Source of the DNA: an uncultured Chlamydia sp.
Lineage (GTDB): Bacteria; Chlamydiota; Chlamydiia; Chlamydiales; Simkaniaceae
NCBI GenBank assembly: GCA_946127115.1
Contig: CAMGYI010000002.1
Span: 1 to 64,000, forward strand
DNA: 64,000 bases
Direction: 5' to 3'
Position numbers and translations under genes: made by a program. Shown here one piece after another: positions 9,769 to 20,426 of this stretch. The notes beneath the pieces were generated by a model. It did no database searches. It saw only the letters and a program-made list of their open reading frames with translations, and was not told the origin of the DNA. Every line of letters starts with the position of its first letter. The first letter of the stretch is position 1.

Positions 9769-11034
9769 TCAAGCAAGTTCTTTTTCAATTTTGATTAATA
9801 TTTTCTTTTTTTTACCGGCGCCCAAAAGAATATATTTGCCACCAATGATATGTTTAGATTCTATCAAAAGAGCTTGATCTTCGACTTTTTCGTTGTTGAT
9901 GTAAGCTCCACCATTTTTGATCAATCGAATGATTTCTCCTTTACTAGTAGAAAGTCCTGATTGTGCAGCGACATCAGCATACTTTTTACCGACGATATCA
10001 CTTATCGCCATCGAAGTATTTGGCATGTTTTTTGCAATTTCTTCAAGCAGCTTTGAATCCAAAATTGCTTTAGAACCTGGTGCTGCTGCCTCAGTCACTT
10101 TTAGAGCGGTTTGAAGTCCCTCTTCTCCATGGACAAAACAAGTCACTTCTTCAGCAAGTCGCTTTTGTGCAACATTCGGAGTAAAAGATCCCGATGTGAT
10201 TAACTTGTCATACTCCTTAATCTCCTCTAGCTCGACAAAGGTAAGCATGCGGAGAAGTTGTACCACATCACTATCAGCAACACGAACAAGATATTGATAA
10301 AATTGGTAAGGGGATGTTTTTTGTGGGTCGAGCCAAATCGCTCCTTGCTCACTCTTTCCAAATTTCGCTCCATCGCTTCGGGTAATCAACGGAAAGGTCA
10401 ATCCATAATTCGCCTTTCCCGCAATCTTTCGAGTGAACTCAATTCCTGCAGTGATATTCCCCCATTGATCACTCCCTCCCAATTGAACAGAAACTCCTTC
10501 CTTTGCAAACAAATGGTAGAAGTCATATCCCTGAAGCAATTGATAACTAAATTCAGTGAAACTAATTCCTTCTTTGGACTCGAAGCGACTCCGAACACTC
10601 TCTTTTCCCATCATCGGTCCCACACGAAAATGCTTTCCAACATCTCTTAAAAAATCGATGAGATTGAAGGACCCAAGCCAATCATCGTTGTTTAAAACAA
10701 TGGGTTCTTTCAAACACTTTTCAAGCTGCTTTCGTATCCCTAGAACATTCTGATCAAGGATTTCTTTGGTGAGAAGCGGGCGTTCGTGGCTCTTCCCAGA
10801 AGGATCACCAATTTTCCCTGTAGCTCCACCTAGTAGAGCAACCGGTGTGTGACCAAATCTCTCAAGCCAAGCAAGAGCCACAACCCCCACTAGGTTCCCT
10901 AAGTGGAGACTATCCGCTGTGGGATCAAAACCGATATAAGCTTTAAAGGGATTTTCGGCGAGCTTCTTTAGCTCATCGCTTGTAACACTGTCAACAAAAC
11001 CACGCTTTTCTAAAAATTCTATCACGTTCTCCAT
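9769..11034 (-). CDS. tyrS: Tyrosyl-tRNA synthetase
   Basis: A 421-aa class I synthetase that charges tRNA-Tyr. The HIGH-type motif is HLGN (residues 44-47) after IGFDPTADSL. The tyrosine-binding segment contains YQLLQGYDF and QLGGSDQWGNI, and the KMSKS-type loop is KFGKS. The C-terminus (from about residue 355) is an S4-type RNA-binding domain ending in a lysine-rich tail. Length and motifs are those of the bacterial TyrRS. The start is the ATG at 11034. Confidence 0.97.
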   Translation of the reverse strand: MENVIEFLEKRGFVDSVTSDELKKLAENPFKAYIGFDPTADSLHLGNLVGVVALAWLERFGHTPVALLGGATGKIGDPSGKSHERPLLTKEILDQNVLGIRKQLEKCLKEPIVLNNDDWLGSFNLIDFLRDVGKHFRVGPMMGKESVRSRFESKEGISFTEFSYQLLQGYDFYHLFAKEGVSVQLGGSDQWGNITAGIEFTRKIAGKANYGLTFPLITRSDGAKFGKSEQGAIWLDPQKTSPYQFYQYLVRVADSDVVQLLRMLTFVELEEIKEYDKLITSGSFTPNVAQKRLAEEVTCFVHGEEGLQTALKVTEAAAPGSKAILDSKLLEEIAKNMPNTSMAISDIVGKKYADVAAQSGLSTSKGEIIRLIKNGGAYINNEKVEDQALLIESKHIIGGKYILLGAGKKKKILIKIEKELA

Positions 11035-11072
11035 GGGAGTGAGTCTAGCCCTAACAAGGGATTTATCTCAAG

Positions 11073-11364
11073 CTCGGCCTTGTACATTTCTTCTACCGGT
11101 ATTGCTACCTCTGAACCTTTTATTAAAATTTTTAGAGATTTAGATTACTACAACCATCAACTTCTGTTGTTTACACTATGTAGAATGGTTTTTGAATTGT
11201 TTCCAATTCCTGTTTCTAAACAGTACCCAATTTCTAAGTTTGCTTTAAGTATAAATAAACATGGGATTTGTCCATTAATTGAGCCGTCTCTGAAAACTAA
11301 ACAACCATTTTGACTCATCGGAGACACTGGTTGAGATACAGCAAAAAAAATGTACAAGGTCGAG
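11073..11364 (+). mobile_element. MITE-like element, 292 bp, with target-site duplication
   Basis: The ends form an inverted repeat: CTCGGCCTTGTACATTT at 11073-11089 against CTCGACCTTGTACATTT (reverse complement of 11348-11364), 16 of 17 matching, with weaker pairing further in. The direct repeat TCAAG flanks the element exactly (11068-11072 and 11365-11369), as expected from a 5-bp target duplication. The interior has no recognisable gene. The right TCAAG contains the stop codon of the neighbouring gene (11365-11634), so insertion occurred at the end of that gene without disrupting it. A non-autonomous transposon is the simplest reading. Confidence 0.7.
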
Positions 11365-11634
11365 TCAAGGGGCAAGTTTCTTTAGTTTTTCAACAACAGC
11401 ATTGACCTTTTGACTAAGATCTGCGGTATTTTGATTCTCATCAAAAAGAGAAATGGATTTGCTACGGAGAACGATTCTATCAGGGGCATGGCGCGTAATC
11501 CATCTATGAATTTCAAATGACTTTCTTTTCAAAGCCTGAGGAGTAATTCCTCTATCCATTTCCTGCAATCGCTTACGTAGTTTCTTCCGTGTTTTTTTAG
11601 TCTTTTCACTTTCCTCTGCGAGTCCATTTGCCAT
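11365..11634 (-). CDS. Small basic hypothetical protein
   Basis: An 89-aa, strongly basic protein rich in Lys and Arg in its first half (SEKTKKTRKKLRKRLQEMD) and predicted helical. No signal peptide, membrane span or known motif is visible. The reading frame looks real because it has protein-like composition, and an insertion next to it stops exactly at its stop codon. It lies between tyrS and rpiA. I do not recognise the family; RNA or nucleic-acid binding would fit the charge but is only a guess. Confidence 0.55.
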   Translation of the reverse strand: MANGLAEESEKTKKTRKKLRKRLQEMDRGITPQALKRKSFEIHRWITRHAPDRIVLRSKSISLFDENQNTADLSQKVNAVVEKLKKLAP

Positions 11635-11759
11635 TCAGTTGATCCTTTATGCAGGTAGTTCTCCAAAAGTCGCAGCATGACAAATATCTCCTAAAAACTC
11701 AAGCAATGAAACGGAAAAATTCTTGCCCTCAATGTAAATATTAGCGAGAATTGGATATT

Positions 11760-12434
11760 ATGGAAGAAATGAAGAAAGCCGCGGGCTACGCCGCAGTCGA
11801 TTTCATAGAAAATGGGATGCTCGTGGGCCTTGGAACAGGCTCAACAGTATTTCACTTTATCACCCGATTAATTGAGAGGGTTCAAGAGGGTCTTGATATC
11901 CAAGTTGTTTCAAGTTCTATCCGCTCTGAAACTCAAGCGATGGAAGGTGGCATCCCCGTTGCCGACATCAACACCATTACCTCAATTGATCTTACTGTCG
12001 ATGGCGCTGATGAGATCACCCCAGAAAAGATCATGACCAAAGGAGGCGGTGGTGCCCTTCTTCGGGAAAAAATCCTTGCAAATACTAGCCGCGAAATGGT
12101 TGTGATCATCGATGAATATAAAGTTGTCGAGAAATTGGGAAAGCATCCTCTCCCTGTGGAGATTCTCCCTTTTGCCACTAAAGCAATTATCGATAAAATC
12201 CAAAAACTCGGGTACCGGGGATCCCTTCGTGAACACAATAACGATGGATCCTACGTTACTGATAATGGGAACCATATCTATGACATTCATTTTGAATCAC
12301 TTCGCGCTGATCCTGAAAAAGATCACGAAAAACTTTCTCGAATCCCAGGTGTCTTAGAAACAGGGTTTTTCTTTAACCTAGCAAGCCGAGTCCTTGTTGG
12401 AAAGACCAACGGAGCAGTTGATTGCTGGTCCTAA
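11760..12434 (+). CDS. rpiA: Ribose-5-phosphate isomerase A
   Basis: A 224-aa enzyme that interconverts ribulose-5-phosphate and ribose-5-phosphate in the pentose phosphate pathway. Motifs are VGLGTGSTVFHFI (phosphate-binding loop, N-terminal), the DLTVDGADEI block with catalytic Asp residues, and KGGGGALLREKI. I prefer the ATG at 11760 to the TTG at 11751 because the conserved region begins directly after it. The next gene follows at 40 nt on the same strand. Confidence 0.95.
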   Translation: MEEMKKAAGYAAVDFIENGMLVGLGTGSTVFHFITRLIERVQEGLDIQVVSSSIRSETQAMEGGIPVADINTITSIDLTVDGADEITPEKIMTKGGGGALLREKILANTSREMVVIIDEYKVVEKLGKHPLPVEILPFATKAIIDKIQKLGYRGSLREHNNDGSYVTDNGNHIYDIHFESLRADPEKDHEKLSRIPGVLETGFFFNLASRVLVGKTNGAVDCWS

Positions 12435-12473
12435 TTGTTCTATAATAACAATAGAGAGACCAAGGGGGAATCG

Positions 12474-12887
12474 ATGAACTTTGAGCTTATTCCTATACAG
12501 TTCAATAAGATCATGCAATCACAGAACTATACCGTATTCATTTTGGGAACCGAAGAAAGGCAGTTTGCAATCTACACCTCCCCTCATGTAGGACAAAACC
12601 TACAAATGCACCTGGCTGACCAAGTTAAGCCCCGACCATACACCTACGATCTCATTAACTCGCTCTTCAACGGCCTTGATATCAGTCTTCTTCAGGTGGT
12701 CATCACCGATGTTCAAGACACCATCTATTTTGCCCGCCTCTTTGTCGAGCAAGAAACCAATGACCTGCGAAGAATTCTAGAAATCGATGCTCGCCCAAGC
12801 GATTGCCTAACCCTCGCCCTTGAAAACAACATCCCTATCTATTGCACAAAAGAGGCTCTTGACAAAACCATCTCCATCGAAGAATAA
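12474..12887 (+). CDS. Bifunctional nuclease (DUF151) family protein
   Basis: A 137-aa protein that matches the BFN/DUF151 family: the segment SLLQVVITDVQDTIYFARLF followed by DARPSDCLTLALENNIPIYC is the diagnostic block. A founding plant member was described as having RNase and DNase activity; bacterial members are poorly characterised. The start at 12474 has a strong Shine-Dalgarno (aaggggga) 5 nt upstream; the frame is open to 12435, but no such signal precedes earlier codons. Probably co-transcribed with rpiA. Confidence 0.85.
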   Translation: MNFELIPIQFNKIMQSQNYTVFILGTEERQFAIYTSPHVGQNLQMHLADQVKPRPYTYDLINSLFNGLDISLLQVVITDVQDTIYFARLFVEQETNDLRRILEIDARPSDCLTLALENNIPIYCTKEALDKTISIEE

Positions 12888-12914
12888 TGCCGTTCTTAAA
12901 AAAGAATGTGCACT

Positions 12915-13193
12915 CTAGTATCTAATATTAAAGCGGTTTTTTGCAAGAATAGTAAGGGCTTTTACAGCTTCGGCGGCGTCCGGCCCCTCTGCTTCAATCT
13001 CGATTCTGGCTCCACGAGTGGCAGCGAGCATGAGGATTCCAAGGAGAGACTTAGCGTTAACATTTAGCCCCTGGTAAACAAGAAAAACCTGCGCCTTAAA
13101 ATTTTGCGCACACTTCACAAGTTCTGTTGCAGGCCTGGTGTGAAGACCTTTATCATTGAGAATAACTATGGGTTTTCTTGCTTTGTAGACCAT
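12915..13193 (-). CDS. ptsH: Phosphocarrier protein HPr
   Basis: A 92-aa HPr. The active-site histidine is His18 in GLHTRPATE, which accepts phosphate from PEP via enzyme I. Ser49 in NAKSLLGILML occupies the regulatory position of the Gram-positive HPr(Ser) site. The C-terminal helix (GPDAAEAVKALTILA) is typical. Chlamydiae keep a partial PTS without obvious sugar permeases, so a regulatory rather than transport role is likely; no enzyme I or HPr kinase gene is in the window. Confidence 0.93.
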   Translation of the reverse strand: MVYKARKPIVILNDKGLHTRPATELVKCAQNFKAQVFLVYQGLNVNAKSLLGILMLAATRGARIEIEAEGPDAAEAVKALTILAKNRFNIRY

Positions 13194-13248
13194 TCATAAC
13201 TTTATAAGATTTTAACTTTGCCTTAACGGATACCCTCTCTATGATTTT

Positions 13249-15063
13249 TCAGCAAGCATTAATTTCTTTCTCGAATTCATCAACAAGCAATGAAAAATGC
13301 CTAATGAGATTCTCTATAGGTCCATTTTCTCTCATATTAACCCCGGCCATTTCTAACAAATCTACAGGATAATGAGAAGAACCAGATGAGAGGAATTTTA
13401 GATAGTCTTCTCGAGCCTTTTCTCCCTCCTTCATGAGCCGCTCTACAAGAGCATAAGAAGCGCTAATTCCTGTCGCATATTGATACACATAAAAATTGTA
13501 GTAGAAATGAGGGATTCTGAGGTACTCGACATCAATTTCTGGATCTAAGAAAAGGTCTTTTCCATAATAGTCTTGATTGAGTTTGCGATAGGTTTTCTTT
13601 AGGGTTGTTGCGTTCAGTGGGACGCCTTTTTCTGCTAGATTATGGAGAGTAAGCTCAAACTCAGCAAACTGCGTCTGACGGAAAAGCGTAGCGCGAATAT
13701 CATCAATTTTTTGATTTAGGAGGTAACATTTTTCCTCGTTAGACCCTGCCTTTTCCATTAGGTAACGGAATAGAAGTTCTTCATTAAAGGTTGAGGCAAC
13801 CTCAGCCACAAAAATAGGATAGTTTGAGTACTGAAAAGGCTGCCCCTTATTGCTGTGGTAAGAGTGAACACTATGTCCTGCTTCGTGAGCTAGGGTGAAA
13901 ACATCCCGCAGTGTTCCCTGAAAATTCATCAAGATATAAGGGACACTATCATAACATCCGCTTGAATAAGCACCCGATCGTTTGCGTGCATTTTCGTATC
14001 TATCTACCCATCTCTCTGGACCAAACCCCCTATCTAGGATTTTATGGTATTTTTGGCCAAGCGGCTTTATCGCATCGAGGACAAGCTCTGCCCCTTCGGA
14101 GTAAGAATATTCCTTTTCATACTCAGGAACTAGAGAGGTATAAAGGTCATAAAAATGGAGTTGATCAAAGCCAAGCAGTTTTTTTCTTAGAGAAATATAC
14201 TTATGAAGAGCTGAAATATTACTTTTCACTGTTGAGACAAGATTATGATAGACCTCCACATCGATTTGATGGGGAGTAAGAGCCGCATGAAGAGCTGAAT
14301 CATACCCACGAGCCTTAGCTTGGAAAACATGAGCCTGAACTTGTCCATTGATGAGCTCGGAAATAGTGTTTTCAAATTCCCCAAATTTCTTATGAAGATT
14401 GAGAACTGCACTTTTCCTTAAGGTGCGATCTTTTGACTGGAGGTAGAGCGAGTAGCTCCCATGAGTGAGTTCACACTCTTTCCCTTTTTCATCTTTTGCT
14501 GGCTCAAATTTCAGCTCAGCATTGTTAAGCACTCCAAAGGCTTTGGACGGGGTATCAAGGGCCTTGCTTGCAAGAGAAAGAAGGTGTTCTTTGTCGGAAG
14601 TGAGAGTATACGGTTTCAGGGCGGAGAGTTTTTCAAGCTGAATGCGGTGGTCTAAGAGCAATTTGTCTTTAAGGTATTGATTGAATGTTTCCTCAGGAAG
14701 CTGAAGAATTTCTGGCTGAACCCAAGAGGTTTCATTTTGGAAATCAAAATAGAGAAGAGATATTCTGTCATAGGCATTTTTGTGAATGTCGTTGGCAACA
14801 TCTTCATCATGGCGGAGGTGGGCATAGGTATAAAGTTTATAGAGACGTCTTTCAATCTCGTTTGTTTCTGTAAGAAGCATAGAAAGTTTGTCCGCCCCTT
14901 TCACAATTTTTCCTTGATATGATGCGAGGTGGGGCCACCGCAAAACATTGGATTTATTTTTTGTCAGCCTGGTAAAATCTTCTTCCCACTGCTCAAGATT
15001 AGGGTATAATGAATTAACATCCCATGTGTCTTTAGCACTTACTTCTTTTCGTTCTTTAGCCAT
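13249..15063 (-). CDS. pepF: Oligoendopeptidase F (M3 metallopeptidase)
   Basis: A 604-aa cytosolic zinc peptidase that cuts short peptides. The zinc site is HEAGH in TLAHEAGHSVHSYHS near residue 390. The N-terminal part has the helical oligoendopeptidase F domain. I choose the ATG at 15063 because AGGAG lies 7 nt upstream of it; the frame is open to 15120, but no ribosome site precedes the earlier start. Length is that of PepF. Confidence 0.95.
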   Translation of the reverse strand: MAKERKEVSAKDTWDVNSLYPNLEQWEEDFTRLTKNKSNVLRWPHLASYQGKIVKGADKLSMLLTETNEIERRLYKLYTYAHLRHDEDVANDIHKNAYDRISLLYFDFQNETSWVQPEILQLPEETFNQYLKDKLLLDHRIQLEKLSALKPYTLTSDKEHLLSLASKALDTPSKAFGVLNNAELKFEPAKDEKGKECELTHGSYSLYLQSKDRTLRKSAVLNLHKKFGEFENTISELINGQVQAHVFQAKARGYDSALHAALTPHQIDVEVYHNLVSTVKSNISALHKYISLRKKLLGFDQLHFYDLYTSLVPEYEKEYSYSEGAELVLDAIKPLGQKYHKILDRGFGPERWVDRYENARKRSGAYSSGCYDSVPYILMNFQGTLRDVFTLAHEAGHSVHSYHSNKGQPFQYSNYPIFVAEVASTFNEELLFRYLMEKAGSNEEKCYLLNQKIDDIRATLFRQTQFAEFELTLHNLAEKGVPLNATTLKKTYRKLNQDYYGKDLFLDPEIDVEYLRIPHFYYNFYVYQYATGISASYALVERLMKEGEKAREDYLKFLSSGSSHYPVDLLEMAGVNMRENGPIENLIRHFSLLVDEFEKEINAC

Positions 15064-15269
15064 AAATTCTCCTACAAATTGAAAGCCAGGGTATGCAATC
15101 AAGTTTTCTTTAGCAAACAAAAAAACTATACTAAATCCTGTTTCAAAATTTAGGTTTTGACAGAGTCAATGCCAGATGGTCTTAAACAAAGCAGCCTTCT
15201 ATCATGAGGGTCGAAGATCTGGGTGATGACGCAGATGGGGAAATAAATTTTGAACATGATCACTCTTAA

Positions 15270-15296
15270 TTAGCATATAGATTCATGAAATGCTGA
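15270..15296 (+). promoter_or_regulatory. Degenerate CIRCE operator (HrcA site) upstream of groESL
   Basis: The inverted repeat TTAGCATAT - N9 - AAATGCTGA has the 9-9-9 layout of CIRCE (TTAGCACTC-N9-GAGTGCTAA). The outer TTAGCA/TGCTGA positions are kept, and the inner three bases of each arm differ from the consensus but still largely pair with each other. It lies 25 bp upstream of a TATAAT box and 81 bp upstream of groES. HrcA repression of groE is known in Chlamydia; hrcA is not in this window. Confidence 0.75.
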
Positions 15297-15297
15297 T

Positions 15298-15327
15298 TTT
15301 CATTGAAAAATAATCCTTTCCTATAAT
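15298..15327 (+). promoter_or_regulatory. Probable groESL promoter
   Basis: A perfect -10 box TATAAT lies at 15322-15327. The -35 region is weak (tttcat or ttcatt, 17-18 bp upstream). The start of the transcript would fall near 15334, giving a leader of about 40 nt before groES. Confidence 0.55.
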
Positions 15328-15377
15328 ACTCTCGGGGCTGTAAACTTTACGGAGATAACCCAAACGGAGTGATGCAT

Positions 15378-15692
15378 ATGGCTCAACAAACTCAAAAAAA
15401 AGTTTCCCTTAGGCCTCTTGGAGATCGTCTTCTCGTTCAAAGAGTTGAACAAAAAGAAACTCTTAAAGGAGGCATTATTCTTCCTGATAGTGCAAAAAAG
15501 AAACAGGAAGTTGCTATTGTCGTTACCATTGGTAGTGGGAAAATCACAGATGATGGTAAAACCCTTCCTATGCCTGTAAAGGCTGGAGATAAGGTTTTAA
15601 TGGATAAGTATTCTGGACAAGAAGTGACCGTAGATGATGAAGAATATGTTGTTCTTCGCGCTGGTGACATTATCGCAACGATTGAAGAATAA
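15378..15692 (+). CDS. groES: Co-chaperonin GroES (Hsp10)
   Basis: A 104-aa GroES that forms the heptameric lid of the GroEL folding chamber. Motifs are LRPLGDRLLVQRVE, the mobile loop ETLKGGIILPDSAKKKQ, and VLMDKYSGQEV. I choose the ATG at 15378 because a ggag box lies 8 nt upstream; ATG 15372 would add two residues. groEL follows after 18 nt in the same operon, under the CIRCE-like operator. Confidence 0.97.
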   Translation: MAQQTQKKVSLRPLGDRLLVQRVEQKETLKGGIILPDSAKKKQEVAIVVTIGSGKITDDGKTLPMPVKAGDKVLMDKYSGQEVTVDDEEYVVLRAGDIIATIEE

Positions 15693-17339
<1,647 letters not shown>

Positions 17340-17365
17340 TACCCCATTCTCTCTTCGAGAAAAAA

Positions 17366-17397
17366 AGCACTTCCGGTTAAGGAAGTGCTTTTTTTTT
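17366..17397 (+). terminator. Intrinsic terminator of groESL
   Basis: AGCACTTCC - ggttaa - GGAAGTGCT forms a perfect 9-bp stem with a 6-nt loop, followed by a run of eight T. It lies 27 nt after the groEL stop and ends transcription of groESL. Confidence 0.93.
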
Positions 17398-17424
17398 ATG
17401 CCCTAATGATTTATCCGTGGAAAT

Positions 17425-18090
17425 ATGAAGAAATTCATTATAATCCTTCTTGCCATTACCCTAGTTATTGTAGGGCTGAGTTATCTCGCCTACCTAAATT
17501 CTTCTATGATCCTTGCGGGAGTTATCTCAAAAAAGACAATGACACCTGTTTCAATTAAGGATGTTATTTGGGGAAAAGATAGCTTCACGATTGACGATAT
17601 CATGATTGCCAATCCCAAAACAGCACGACTCCCCACTGCAATGAGGGTAAAAAGCATCAAAGTAACCGCTCCATATAAGCAGTACCTTGAAAGCCCTATT
17701 CTAATTAACCAAATTCACTTGGATACTGTCTATATCAATATTCAAATCTACAATAAAGAGCAGACTGAAGGCAACTGGCAAACGCTTATGGGTAATATGG
17801 CAGTTGATCATAAGAGCCCTCTCTCAATAGAGAGGGCTGCGCTTATAAGAAAGCTAATTCTTACCAACATTCAAATCGATCTAATCCTTTCAGATGGGAA
17901 AATTCATCACCTTTCCCCCATTGAGCGCCTTGAGTTTGACAATATTAGCTCTGATAAGGGGATTCCCACTCAAGAAATTTCAGAGATCATCGTGCAAAAA
18001 ATGATGCAATCAATCTTTTTGGAGAAAGGTCTCAAATCTATCATTGAGGCTCCTGTTAATATCATTAAAGGAGTCATTCCATTTTTATGA
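17425..18090 (+). CDS. Membrane-anchored AsmA-like hypothetical protein
   Basis: A 221-aa protein with one N-terminal membrane anchor (residues 4-24, FIIILLAITLVIVGLSYLAYL) followed by a strand-rich domain outside the membrane. The pattern of short hydrophobic strands (VSIKDVIWGKDSFTIDDIMI, VKSIKVTAPYKQYL, INQIHLDTVYINIQI) recalls AsmA/DUF748-type proteins, which support lipid traffic to the outer membrane. It overlaps the next gene by 4 nt (ATGA), implying coupled translation. Family assignment is tentative. Confidence 0.6.
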   Translation: MKKFIIILLAITLVIVGLSYLAYLNSSMILAGVISKKTMTPVSIKDVIWGKDSFTIDDIMIANPKTARLPTAMRVKSIKVTAPYKQYLESPILINQIHLDTVYINIQIYNKEQTEGNWQTLMGNMAVDHKSPLSIERAALIRKLILTNIQIDLILSDGKIHHLSPIERLEFDNISSDKGIPTQEISEIIVQKMMQSIFLEKGLKSIIEAPVNIIKGVIPFL

Positions 18091-19595
18091 CCCATCATCT
18101 TCCCCTTACCAAGGACAAAATGCAAGGACTACGGACACTTTTTGTGATCCAAATTTTCTCAACTTTGAGTTTCAGTGTTCTCTATTCAACGCTCGTCCTC
18201 TTTACCACTAAAGGTCTCCATTTGAGAGCAGACACAGCGATTGCTATTACTGGATCATTTGTAGCCTTTAATTATTTTCTCCATCTCTTGGGAGGTTATG
18301 TTGGGGGGCGATTCCTCAGTTATCGATTGCTTTTTTCCATTTCAATGCTTTTCCAAACGGCAGGATGCATCATCCTTTCCATGGTAAGTCTCGAATCTCT
18401 CTATTGGGGGCTAGCAATTTTCCTAACGGGATGCGGACTTAACGTAACGTGCGTAAACTGTATGCTCACTCAGCTATTTGAGTCCCACGATAAGAACCGT
18501 GAGACAGCATTTATATGGAATTATAGTGGGATGAATATTGGATTTTTAATCGGTTTCACTATGAGTGGGATCTTTCAGACCTACGAAAACTATTCGATTC
18601 TCTTTTTGGTTGCCGGCGTCAGCAATATAGTTACCCTTTTGGTCACTTTATGTAACTGGAAGTACCTCAAAGATGTGGGAACCCACCTCTCACATACCTC
18701 AGTAGGCAAACAATTCCGCCTCGGAATCATGGGAATCGTGATACTTATTGCATTAAGCCTCGCCCTTAGATGGCTCATTAATCATTCTAGATTTAGCAAT
18801 GAGTTCATTATTATTGTGGGGATTACTATGTTTCTCGTTATTGCCGGAATTGCCTTTCAACAGCGAATGAAAAATGCCGGGAAAAAAATCTGGGCCTACT
18901 TTATTCTCTGTTTAGCTTCTCTAGTGTTTTGGACCCTTTATCAAATGGCCCCGATGGGACTTACCCTATTTGTCCTTCACAATGTCGACCGAATTATAAT
19001 GGGCTTTACCGTCCCTCCCCAGTGGCTTCTCAATATAAATACGATTATCATTATTGTGGCTGGCCCTACCCTAGCCTATCTTTGCAGAAAGCTCCGGGAG
19101 AAAGGGTATACCATCCGCATTCCTATTCAGTTTGCGATAGCCCTCATCTTAATTGGAATTGGATTCGTCCTCCTTCCTCTTGGAATTCACTTTGCTGATT
19201 CTAGAGGTATCTCAGGATTTTCATGGGTGATTGTAAGTTACATCCTTCAAAGTCTTGGAGAAATCCTCCTTTCTCCGATTGGATACGCGATGATTGGGCA
19301 ATTGATTCCTTGCAAGCTCCAAGGGCTTATGATGGGAACGTGGTTAATGGTCGTTGGAGTCTCGGCAACCTTATCAAACTACTTTTCACAATTAGGCTTT
19401 GACAAAAGTAAACTCAGTAATCCCCTTGAAACAAACCCCAGCTTTTCTGAGACCTTTAATTTTCTTGGTTGGAGCGCTATGATTGCAGGAGTGGCTCTGT
19501 TTATGCTCACTCCATTTCTAAAAAGATTAATCCAAGAAAAAGCCATCCATACCAATCCCCATCCTTATAACGCCGCCGAGGACACACCAAAGTAA
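18087..19595 (+). CDS. POT/PTR2-family proton-dependent peptide transporter
   Basis: A 502-aa major-facilitator protein with about 12-14 membrane spans. Features that suggest the POT group are GGYVGGRFLSYR after the second span, NYSGMNIGFLIG in the middle, and GEILLSPIGYAMIGQLIPCK followed by LQGLMMGTWLM near the C-terminus. POT carriers import di- and tripeptides with protons across the inner membrane, which would suit an intracellular, amino-acid-dependent bacterium. The first gene of the pair overlaps it by 4 nt. Substrate is inferred from the family. Confidence 0.75.
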   Translation: MTHHLPLTKDKMQGLRTLFVIQIFSTLSFSVLYSTLVLFTTKGLHLRADTAIAITGSFVAFNYFLHLLGGYVGGRFLSYRLLFSISMLFQTAGCIILSMVSLESLYWGLAIFLTGCGLNVTCVNCMLTQLFESHDKNRETAFIWNYSGMNIGFLIGFTMSGIFQTYENYSILFLVAGVSNIVTLLVTLCNWKYLKDVGTHLSHTSVGKQFRLGIMGIVILIALSLALRWLINHSRFSNEFIIIVGITMFLVIAGIAFQQRMKNAGKKIWAYFILCLASLVFWTLYQMAPMGLTLFVLHNVDRIIMGFTVPPQWLLNINTIIIIVAGPTLAYLCRKLREKGYTIRIPIQFAIALILIGIGFVLLPLGIHFADSRGISGFSWVIVSYILQSLGEILLSPIGYAMIGQLIPCKLQGLMMGTWLMVVGVSATLSNYFSQLGFDKSKLSNPLETNPSFSETFNFLGWSAMIAGVALFMLTPFLKRLIQEKAIHTNPHPYNAAEDTPK

Positions 19596-19607
19596 ACTTC
19601 GAGTCAT

Positions 19608-20408
19608 TTACCCGTTTGTGCTAAAACCTGGGAAGAGTGTCATTCCTCCATCAACGAAAATACTGGTTCCATTGACATAGTCAGCAAGATCTGAGGCAAG
19701 CCAAACGACAGTATTGCCAATGTCCTCGACCTGACCAATCCGTTTATAGGGGATCACATTCATCAGTTCTTCTAGAGCTTCAGGAGTTTCCCAAGCTTCT
19801 TTATTGATCGGAGTTTTGATCGCTCCGGGGCAAATACTGTTTACTCGGATCTTTTGCGGAGCTAACTCTTGGGCGATACTCTTCATCATGAGCATGATTC
19901 CTCCTTTAGAAGTAGCATAGTTAACATGTCCAGACCAAGGGATCATTTCGTGCACTGAGCTCATGCAGATGATTTTTCCCAAAGCGCAAGAAACATCTCG
20001 CATTCCTCTTCGGACAAACTCCCGAACCGTTTCGCGAGCACAGAGGAATTGTCCCGTAAGATTAATCCCAAGCACTTTGTTCCATTTTTCGAGAGTCATT
20101 TCAGCAAAGGGAGAATCTTGCTGAAGACCAGCATTATTGACTAGGATATCAATTGTTCCAAACTCTTTAACCATGAGCTGAAACATCGATTGCACTTCTC
20201 CTTCATTTGAAACATCGGCCTTTGCAATAAGAACCTTTCCACCAAACTTGGAAACCTCATCGGCAACTGTTTCGGCTTTTTCCTTGTTACCTGCATAGTT
20301 TATAACTACATCTGCACCCGCTTTTGCAAGTGCAACGGCAACTCCATGCCCAATTCCTGAACTAGATCCTGTTACAAGTGCTTTCTGACCTTCGAGTAAT
20401 TTCGTCAC
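19608..20408 (-). CDS. Short-chain dehydrogenase/reductase (glucose 1-dehydrogenase-like)
   Basis: A 266-aa classical SDR with the NAD(P)-binding motif TGSSSGIGHG at the N-terminus, NNAG in the middle and the catalytic Ser/YATSK set (MSSVHEMIPW ... NYATSKGG). The closest family resemblance is to glucose 1-dehydrogenases, but SDR substrates cannot be read from sequence. There is no ATG: of the TTG at 20414 and the GTG at 20408, only the GTG is at proper distance (7 nt) from the AAGGAG box. Confidence 0.85.
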   Translation of the reverse strand: MTKLLEGQKALVTGSSSGIGHGVAVALAKAGADVVINYAGNKEKAETVADEVSKFGGKVLIAKADVSNEGEVQSMFQLMVKEFGTIDILVNNAGLQQDSPFAEMTLEKWNKVLGINLTGQFLCARETVREFVRRGMRDVSCALGKIICMSSVHEMIPWSGHVNYATSKGGIMLMMKSIAQELAPQKIRVNSICPGAIKTPINKEAWETPEALEELMNVIPYKRIGQVEDIGNTVVWLASDLADYVNGTSIFVDGGMTLFPGFSTNG

Positions 20409-20426
20409 AAGCAAACTCCTTTCCCT

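Noticed and set aside
11080-11375. Small frames on both strands inside the 292-bp element
   Set aside because: They have no homology or ribosome sites, and they cross the inverted ends of the element.
12435-12473. Longer start for the DUF151 gene
   Set aside because: The added residues show no conservation, while the ATG at 12474 has a strong ribosome site.
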